A stretch of 64,000 nt of DNA from Chlorobiales bacterium Clorobi_01 (GTDB lineage: Bacteria; Bacteroidota; Chlorobiia; Chlorobiales; Chlorobiaceae): assembly GCA_001602925.1 (NCBI GenBank), contig LUZT01000011.1:62001-126000 (forward strand). The letters are read 5' to 3'. The position numbers and the translations under genes are program-made. The notes under the pieces are model-generated. The model was not told the DNA's origin, did not search any database, and saw only the letters and a program-made list of their open reading frames with translations. How positions within the stretch are numbered: the stretch's first letter is position 1; each line of letters starts with the position of its first letter. Positions 58,810 through 64,000 of this stretch are shown here, piece after piece.

Positions 58810-61764
58810 ATGTCCAACGGCTCATTACTGAAATCAACGGGCAGAGTGCTCGCCTTCTGGCTGGCGCTGCTCCATCTCATATCCTGTAGATCAACCATGA
58901 CAGAAACCAAGACGCACCAGAACGAAAGCTATCCATACACCACCGTCCCCGGCGACTCGCTCCACACGCGGGTTTACACGCTGAAAAACGGCCTCACGGT
59001 CTATATGAGTCCCTACCACGACGAGCCGCGAATCTACACCTCCATCGCCGTGCGGGCGGGCAGCAAGAACGACCCCGCCGAGACCACCGGCCTGGCGCAC
59101 TACCTCGAACACATGCTCTTCAAGGGTACCGATTCGATCGGCTCGATCGACTACGCGAAAGAGCATATGGAGCTTGAAAAAATCATCGAGCTGTACGAAA
59201 AGTACCGCGCCACGAGCGATCCGGAGCACCGCGCGGCGATCTACCGCGACATAGACAGCATCTCGAACGTGGCGGCGCAGTTCACCGTGCCGAACGAGTA
59301 CGACAAGCTGCTCAACTCCATCGGCGCGAAGGGCACCAACGCTTACACCTGGGTCGAGCAGACAGTCTACATCAACGATATTCCATCCAACGAACTCGAC
59401 CGCTGGCTGACTATCGAGGCCGAGCGCTTCCGTAATCCGGTGATGCGCCTCTTCCACACCGAGCTCGAAACGGTCTACGAAGAAAAGAACATGACGATGG
59501 ACAGCGACAGCCGCAAGCTCTGGGAGGAGCTGTTCGAGGGGCTGTTCACGAAGCACACCTACGGCACGCAGACCACCATCGGCAAGGCGGAGCACCTCAA
59601 GAAGCCGTCGATCAAGAACGTCATCGACTACTACCGCTCCTGGTACGTGCCGAACAACATGGCCCTCTGCATCGCGGGCGACTTCGATCCCGACGCGACG
59701 ATCCGCCTGATCGACGAGAAGTTCTCGAAGCTCGAACCCAAGCCGGTGCCGGAGTTCCATCCGCCGGTCGAACCCGAGATCACCAGGCCGGTCGTCAAGA
59801 CCGTCACCGGCCCGGAGGCGGAGGAGCTGGTGCTCGGCTTCCGCTTCGGCGGAGCAGATTCGGATGATGCCGACATGCTGGCGCTGATCGACAAGATTCT
59901 CTTCAACCAGACCGCAGGCCTGATCGACCTGAACCTCAACCAGCAGCAGAAGGTGCTCGAAGGCGGCTCGATGCTGGTACTGATGAAGGACTACTCGGCC
60001 CACATCCTCAGCGCCAAGCCCCGCGACGGCCAGAGCCTCGACGAGGTGAAGGCGCTCCTGCTCGAACAGCTCGACCTCGTCAAAAAAGGCGAGTTCCCCG
60101 ACTGGCTGGTGACAGCGGTCATCAACGATCTCAAGCTCGAAGAGCTGAAAGCGTGCGAGTCGAACCGTGGCCGCTCGGAGGCGTTCGTTGACACCTTCGT
60201 CTGGGGAATGGACTGGGCGCGGCAGGTCAACCGCTTCGAGCGCCTCGAAAAGATCACGAAGGCAGAGATCGTCGAGTTCGCGAAACAGCACTACGCTCAG
60301 AACTACGTCGCCGTCTACAAAAAACACGGCCAGCGCAAAAGCGAGGCCAAAATCCAGAAGCCGCCGATCACGCCGATCAAAGTCAATCGCGACCGCTCGT
60401 CGGTGTTCGCCGAAAACCTGCTCGCGAAAAAGAGCAGCGAGGTGCAGCCCGTGTTCGTCGATTTCAAAAAGGACATCGGCTACTACGACCTCACACCGGA
60501 GATCAGCCTCAACTACGTTCCGAACCGGGAGAACGAGCTGTACAGCCTCTACCTCATGTTCGACGCGGGATCGAACCTGAACCGCAAGATCGACACGGCG
60601 CTCGACTACCTCTCATACCTCGGCACCTCGCGCCTTTCGCCCGCGGAGTTCAGCCAGGAGCTGTACCGCCTCGGCGCAGAGTTCACCGTGCTGACTTCTG
60701 ACGACTACGTTTACCTGAAGCTCTCCGGTCTCAAGGAGAACTTCCCGCAGGCCATCTCTCTGCTCGACGAGCTGCTCCGTGACGCGCAGCCCGACGCTCC
60801 GGCGCTCGAAAAGCTCAAGGAGGGCATCCGCAAGGAGCGGGCTGACGAGAAGCTCTCGAAGCGTAAAATCCTCTTCGAGGCGATGGTCAACTACGGTAAA
60901 TACGGCCCGAAGTCGCCCTTCACCAACGTCCTGAGCGACGAGGAGATCGACAAGCTCACGCCCGAAGAGCTGCTCGGAGAGATCAAAAGCTTCATGAACT
61001 ATCGCCACCGCGTACTCTACTACGGCCCGGACTCACCGGAAACGCTGATGACGGAACTGCGCTCAATGCGCCACTTCGGCCAGGCGTTCCAGCCGGTACC
61101 GAAGAGTGATCCGTTCGTGGAGCTGGAGACGGCGAAAAATCACGTCTATGTGGTCGATTACGACATGACCCAGGCCGAAATCATCATGCTCTCGCGAGGC
61201 GCGGTATACGACGCCTCGAAGGTACCGCTCGTCACGCTCTTCAACGAATACTACGGTGGCGGCATGTCGTCGGTGGTCTTCCAGGAGATGCGCGAGGCCA
61301 AGGCGCTTGCCTACTCGGTCTTTTCGGTCTACCGCCTGCCGAAGGAGAAGGAGCGCCACAGCTACGTGTTCAGCTACATCGGCACGCAGGCAGACAAGCT
61401 GCCCGAGGCGCTCGACGGATTCGACGAGCTGATGCAGAAGCTGCCCGAATCGCCAGAGCTGTTCGCCTCGGCCAAGGCGGGCATCGACCAGAAGATCCGC
61501 ACCGAGCGTCTCACCAAGGGCGACGTGCTCTTCGCCCTCGAAGAGGCGCGACGCCTCGGCATAGACCACGACATCCGGCAGGATGTGTTCCGCGAAGTGC
61601 CCGGCATGAGTTTCAGCGACATCGAGCAGTTCCACGAAACGCGCTTCCGTAACAAGCCACAGATCATGCTGGTGCTCGGCAAGAAAGAGCAACTCGATCT
61701 GGAGACACTTCGCAAATATGGCGACATCAGCTTCCTGACGCTCAGGGAGATTTTCGGCTACTGA
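58810..61764 (+). CDS. M16 (insulinase-type) zinc peptidase, putative lipoprotein
   Basis: 984 residues. An N-terminal lipoprotein signal (lipobox LISC, Cys 26) is followed by two M16 halves. The first half has the inverted zinc motif HYLEH at 97-101 with the [11 protein letters not shown] glutamate helix about 120 residues later. The second half (from about 590) is the inactive partner, with the substrate-binding [27 protein letters not shown]. It is likely anchored in the envelope and degrades peptides in the periplasm. An LptF/G permease gene follows 12 bases later. Confidence 0.9.
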   Translation: MSNGSLLKSTGRVLAFWLALLHLISCRSTMTETKTHQNESYPYTTVPGDSLHTRVYTLKNGLTVYMSPYHDEPRIYTSIAVRAGSKNDPAETTGLAHYLEHMLFKGTDSIGSIDYAKEHMELEKIIELYEKYRATSDPEHRAAIYRDIDSISNVAAQFTVPNEYDKLLNSIGAKGTNAYTWVEQTVYINDIPSNELDRWLTIEAERFRNPVMRLFHTELETVYEEKNMTMDSDSRKLWEELFEGLFTKHTYGTQTTIGKAEHLKKPSIKNVIDYYRSWYVPNNMALCIAGDFDPDATIRLIDEKFSKLEPKPVPEFHPPVEPEITRPVVKTVTGPEAEELVLGFRFGGADSDDADMLALIDKILFNQTAGLIDLNLNQQQKVLEGGSMLVLMKDYSAHILSAKPRDGQSLDEVKALLLEQLDLVKKGEFPDWLVTAVINDLKLEELKACESNRGRSEAFVDTFVWGMDWARQVNRFERLEKITKAEIVEFAKQHYAQNYVAVYKKHGQRKSEAKIQKPPITPIKVNRDRSSVFAENLLAKKSSEVQPVFVDFKKDIGYYDLTPEISLNYVPNRENELYSLYLMFDAGSNLNRKIDTALDYLSYLGTSRLSPAEFSQELYRLGAEFTVLTSDDYVYLKLSGLKENFPQAISLLDELLRDAQPDAPALEKLKEGIRKERADEKLSKRKILFEAMVNYGKYGPKSPFTNVLSDEEIDKLTPEELLGEIKSFMNYRHRVLYYGPDSPETLMTELRSMRHFGQAFQPVPKSDPFVELETAKNHVYVVDYDMTQAEIIMLSRGAVYDASKVPLVTLFNEYYGGGMSSVVFQEMREAKALAYSVFSVYRLPKEKERHSYVFSYIGTQADKLPEALDGFDELMQKLPESPELFASAKAGIDQKIRTERLTKGDVLFALEEARRLGIDHDIRQDVFREVPGMSFSDIEQFHETRFRNKPQIMLVLGKKEQLDLETLRKYGDISFLTLREIFGY

Positions 61765-61776
61765 GGGGGAGACCCG

Positions 61777-62931
61777 ATGAACGACGGCAAAGCGACACCG
61801 GACGAAGCGGGCAGCCGGGAGAATCAACTCCTGAAGCTGCCTGGCTTCGGCAATTTCACGATCATCGATCGCTACATCGCCCGCCAGTTTCTGACGATCT
61901 TCCTGTTTGCCCTCGCGAGCTTCGCCGCGCTCTTTATCCTGATCAATCTGGTCGAAAATCTCGACCGGTTTCTGGACCGGCACATTCCGTTCGGCAGGAT
62001 TCTCATCTACTACCTTAGCGGCCTGCCAGACACCTTCCTTTTGACATCGCCTCTCAGCGTGTTGCTCGCCTCACTCTTCGTCACCGGCAAGCTCTCGATG
62101 CAGAGTGAGCTGCCTGCACTGAAATCGGCGGGCATGAGCCTGTCGCGCCTGATGAAACCGTTTCTTTTGGTGACGCTGGCGATCGCGGCACTCAACACGA
62201 TCAACTCCTGCTTCATCGCTCCGGCAATGTACGACTGGTCGAAAGGATTCGAAAAACGCTACCTGAAAAAACAACAGGATAACGGCGAAGAACCGCTGCA
62301 CATCCGGGAATCGAACAACCGCATCCTGACCGTTGCCGAGATCGGCCCCGACAGGAAAAGCGCGACGACCGTCTCGCTCGAAACGTTCAACGGAAGCCAG
62401 ATCGTCTCGCGTATCGACGCCGACTCGCTCCGGATCATCACCCGTCACAAGTACTGGATTTTCTACAACACGAAGCAGCGCACCTTCTCGAAAGGCGCCG
62501 AAACCCTCGTGACCAGAGCGGGCGCGGACACCCTGAAGCTCTCGCTGGCACCCAATACGTTCAAGATGATCGACACCGACCCGGACGAAATGAACATCGT
62601 GCAGCACGTCGATTTCATCTGGCAAAAAGCGCGCTCGGGACTGCCAGGACTCGAACGGGCGACGGTCAAGCTACACACCAAGCTCGCCCTGCCGCTGGCC
62701 AGCATGATCATCGTGATGATTGGCGTACCGCTCTCCTCGAAAAAAAAGCGTAGCGGCCTGGCGGTGGAGATTTCCATCAGCCTGCTCATCGGGCTTCTCT
62801 ATCTCGGTATGCTCAAAACAATCGGCAGCCTCGGCTACGACGGTCTGTTAAACCCGGTGCTCGCAGCGTGGCTGCCTGATATTCTCTTCATCATTGCCGG
62901 TACGTTTCTGTACCGCTCAGCCGACCACTGA
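61777..62931 (+). CDS. LptF/LptG family permease
   Basis: 384 residues. N-terminal helices (IIDRYIARQFLTIFLFALASFAALFILINLVENLDRFL, then YYLSGLPDTFLLTSPLSVLLASLFVTGKLSMQSELPALKSAGMS), a periplasmic jellyroll-like middle, and three C-terminal helices (LASMIIVMIGVPLSSKKKRSGLAVEISISLLIG) are typical of YjgP/YjgQ. With LptB it extracts lipopolysaccharide from the inner membrane. It lies in a run with the M16 peptidase and the DUF62 gene (5-base gap). Confidence 0.92.
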   Translation: MNDGKATPDEAGSRENQLLKLPGFGNFTIIDRYIARQFLTIFLFALASFAALFILINLVENLDRFLDRHIPFGRILIYYLSGLPDTFLLTSPLSVLLASLFVTGKLSMQSELPALKSAGMSLSRLMKPFLLVTLAIAALNTINSCFIAPAMYDWSKGFEKRYLKKQQDNGEEPLHIRESNNRILTVAEIGPDRKSATTVSLETFNGSQIVSRIDADSLRIITRHKYWIFYNTKQRTFSKGAETLVTRAGADTLKLSLAPNTFKMIDTDPDEMNIVQHVDFIWQKARSGLPGLERATVKLHTKLALPLASMIIVMIGVPLSSKKKRSGLAVEISISLLIGLLYLGMLKTIGSLGYDGLLNPVLAAWLPDILFIIAGTFLYRSADH

Positions 62932-62936
62932 CGCCC

Positions 62937-63734
62937 ATGTTCCAGCCGCCGCTCATAGCATTCCTGACCGATTTCGGCCTCGAAGACGCCTTCGTCGGCG
63001 TCATGAAGGGGGTTATCGCCTCGATCTACCGCGATGCGCGAGTGATTGACCTCACGCACGCCATCAGCGCCCAGAACGTCCGTCAGGCGGCCTTCAACCT
63101 CGACCGTTCCATCAGCTACTTTCCCGCTGAAACGATCTTCGTCTGCGTCGTCGATCCCGGCGTCGGCACCGCCCGCCGAGCCATCGGCGTCGAGGCCGGG
63201 CCATACATTTTCATCGCCCCCGACAACGGCCTCCTCACTCCAGTGTTTGAAAGATACCCTGACGCCCGTTGCCACGAACTGACGAACGCGGCCTATCAGC
63301 TCGCAAACCCGAGCGCCACCTTCCACGGCCGCGACCTCTTCTCCCCCGCCGCCGCCCACCTCGCCACAGGAGTACCTTTGGACGCCTTCGGTTCGGCGAT
63401 TGACGTCGCGGACTGCACAAGGATCGAGCTATGGCAAAACAAACCGTGCGATAACGGCAAAGTCTGGACCGGAGAGGTGATTGCAACCGACCACTTCGGC
63501 AACCTCATCACCTCGTTTGAAGCATCAATGCTTTCGGATGGCAAGGACTGGAAGATCAAGGCAGGAAACGCCGAACCGCTGACAATCGCCCGAACCTATG
63601 GCGAAGTCCAGCCCGGCCAGCCACTCGCCTACATCGGCAGCAGCGGAGTAATAGAGATTGCGATCCGTAATGGCAACGCAAGTGAGAAGCTTGGAGTTGG
63701 AGAGGGAAACGTGGTGGAGCTTTGTAAAAACTGA
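62937..63734 (+). CDS. S-adenosyl-L-methionine hydroxide adenosyltransferase (DUF62)
   Basis: 265 residues. Motifs of the SAM-dependent chlorinase/fluorinase superfamily are clear: FLTDFGLEDAFVGVMKGVI, FVCVVDPGVGTARRAI, FIAPDNGLLTPV, TFHGRDLFSPAAAHLA and HFGNLITS. The hydroxide-using group carries an Asp-Arg-His triad, consistent with FHGRD and TDHFGN. It cleaves SAM to adenosine and methionine; its physiological role is unclear. It is the last gene of the M16-LptF/G run. Confidence 0.92.
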   Translation: MFQPPLIAFLTDFGLEDAFVGVMKGVIASIYRDARVIDLTHAISAQNVRQAAFNLDRSISYFPAETIFVCVVDPGVGTARRAIGVEAGPYIFIAPDNGLLTPVFERYPDARCHELTNAAYQLANPSATFHGRDLFSPAAAHLATGVPLDAFGSAIDVADCTRIELWQNKPCDNGKVWTGEVIATDHFGNLITSFEASMLSDGKDWKIKAGNAEPLTIARTYGEVQPGQPLAYIGSSGVIEIAIRNGNASEKLGVGEGNVVELCKN

Positions 63735-63816
63735 CCTCGTTGTATTCGTGTCCTGCCCGACCCATCCATCCCATCCGTCCTGTCAGACCTATCGGACCTA
63801 TTCTCCTAAAACCACC

Positions 63817-63843
63817 AAAGCCGGCGAAACTGCTGCCGGCTTT
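63817..63843 (-). terminator. Bidirectional terminator between DUF62 and sigma factor gene
   Basis: Perfect 9-bp stem AAAGCCGGC/GCCGGCTTT with a 9-base loop between convergent genes. T and A runs at both ends are short. Confidence 0.75.
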
Positions 63844-63870
63844 GATGAATCTTTATGTCCTCACTGAATC

Positions 63871-64000
63871 TCAGCTGCCAATGTACTCCTTGAGCACCTT
63901 GTTGTAGGCGGACTGGCGGAGACGGCGGATCGCTTTTTCCTTGATCTGGCGAACACGCTCGCGGGTGAGCTTGAACTTTTCACCGATCTCCTCAAGGGTG
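63871..64000 (-). CDS. Primary-type sigma factor, C-terminal end (region 4), partial
   Basis: The 42 C-terminal residues are present on the minus strand ([29 protein letters not shown], ending KVLKEYIGS). They form the sigma region 4.2 helix-turn-helix that contacts the -35 element, as in RpoD/RpoS-type sigma-70 factors. The rest of the gene is beyond the window. Identity as the main vegetative sigma is likely but not certain. Confidence 0.88.
   Translation of the reverse strand, partial: TLEEIGEKFKLTRERVRQIKEKAIRRLRQSAYNKVLKEYIGS

Noticed and set aside
62937-63734. Halogenase (chlorinase/fluorinase) activity for the DUF62 protein
   Set aside because: The superfamily motifs fit the common hydroxide adenosyltransferases; nothing points to halide use.

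Overview
The window comes from a green sulfur bacterium (Chlorobi), very probably genus Chlorobaculum. It encodes the Fenna-Matthews-Olson (FMO) bacteriochlorophyll a protein, which in anaerobes is confined to this phylum. It also carries a thioredoxin-reductase-type ferredoxin-NADP reductase and a compact nifH-I1-I2-D-K-E-N-B cluster. Core genes are GC-rich. From memory, the FMO protein is close to but not identical with that of Chlorobaculum tepidum, so a sister species or strain is likely. No rRNA, tRNA, CRISPR array or intact insertion sequence was recognised.

Layout. 1-14.4 kb: housekeeping genes (purine permease, C-N hydrolase, ispE, SPOR protein, enhancer-binding regulator, lnt, fmoA, MerR regulator, ABC exporter, B12-type radical SAM protein, mutS). 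14.5-24.6 kb: rplU-rpmA, malate dehydrogenase, a small DUF683-like protein, then a minus-strand run FNR - menA - aguB - M48 protease - aguA, plus hisF and tatA. 24.9-31 kb: a lipoprotein, a toxin-antitoxin set with two antitoxin genes, phosphoketolase and acetate kinase, and hpt. 31.2-34.1 kb: nifV and nifA.

34.3-39.5 kb is an AT-rich accessory island of small, mostly uncharacterised genes. It holds a 35-residue membrane peptide, a coiled-coil/glycine-zipper membrane protein, a zinc ribbon, a J-domain membrane protein followed by a separate DnaJ-type zinc-finger peptide, and an opposing operon of a membrane protein, a TerB-like protein and a 55-residue RING-like zinc protein. Just beyond it, at 39.7-40.0 kb, lies a repeat protein interrupted by a nonsense codon. 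The island separates nifV-nifA from nifH.

40.5-49.9 kb is the nitrogenase cluster, with a sigma-54 promoter before nifH and a [2Fe-2S] ferredoxin at its end. NifA (32.4 kb) would activate that promoter with sigma-54. NifI1 and NifI2 would switch the enzyme off post-translationally, and NifV, E, N and B supply FeMo-cofactor. 50-54.1 kb is a molybdenum unit: a TonB-dependent receptor, ModE and an orphan ModA. It carries four candidate ModE operators with matched spacing, which makes it a likely outer-membrane route for molybdate feeding the nitrogenase next door. 54.2-64 kb returns to housekeeping genes: rel/spoT, uvrB, an M16 peptidase, an LptF/G permease, SAM hydroxide adenosyltransferase and the C-terminal end of a primary sigma factor.
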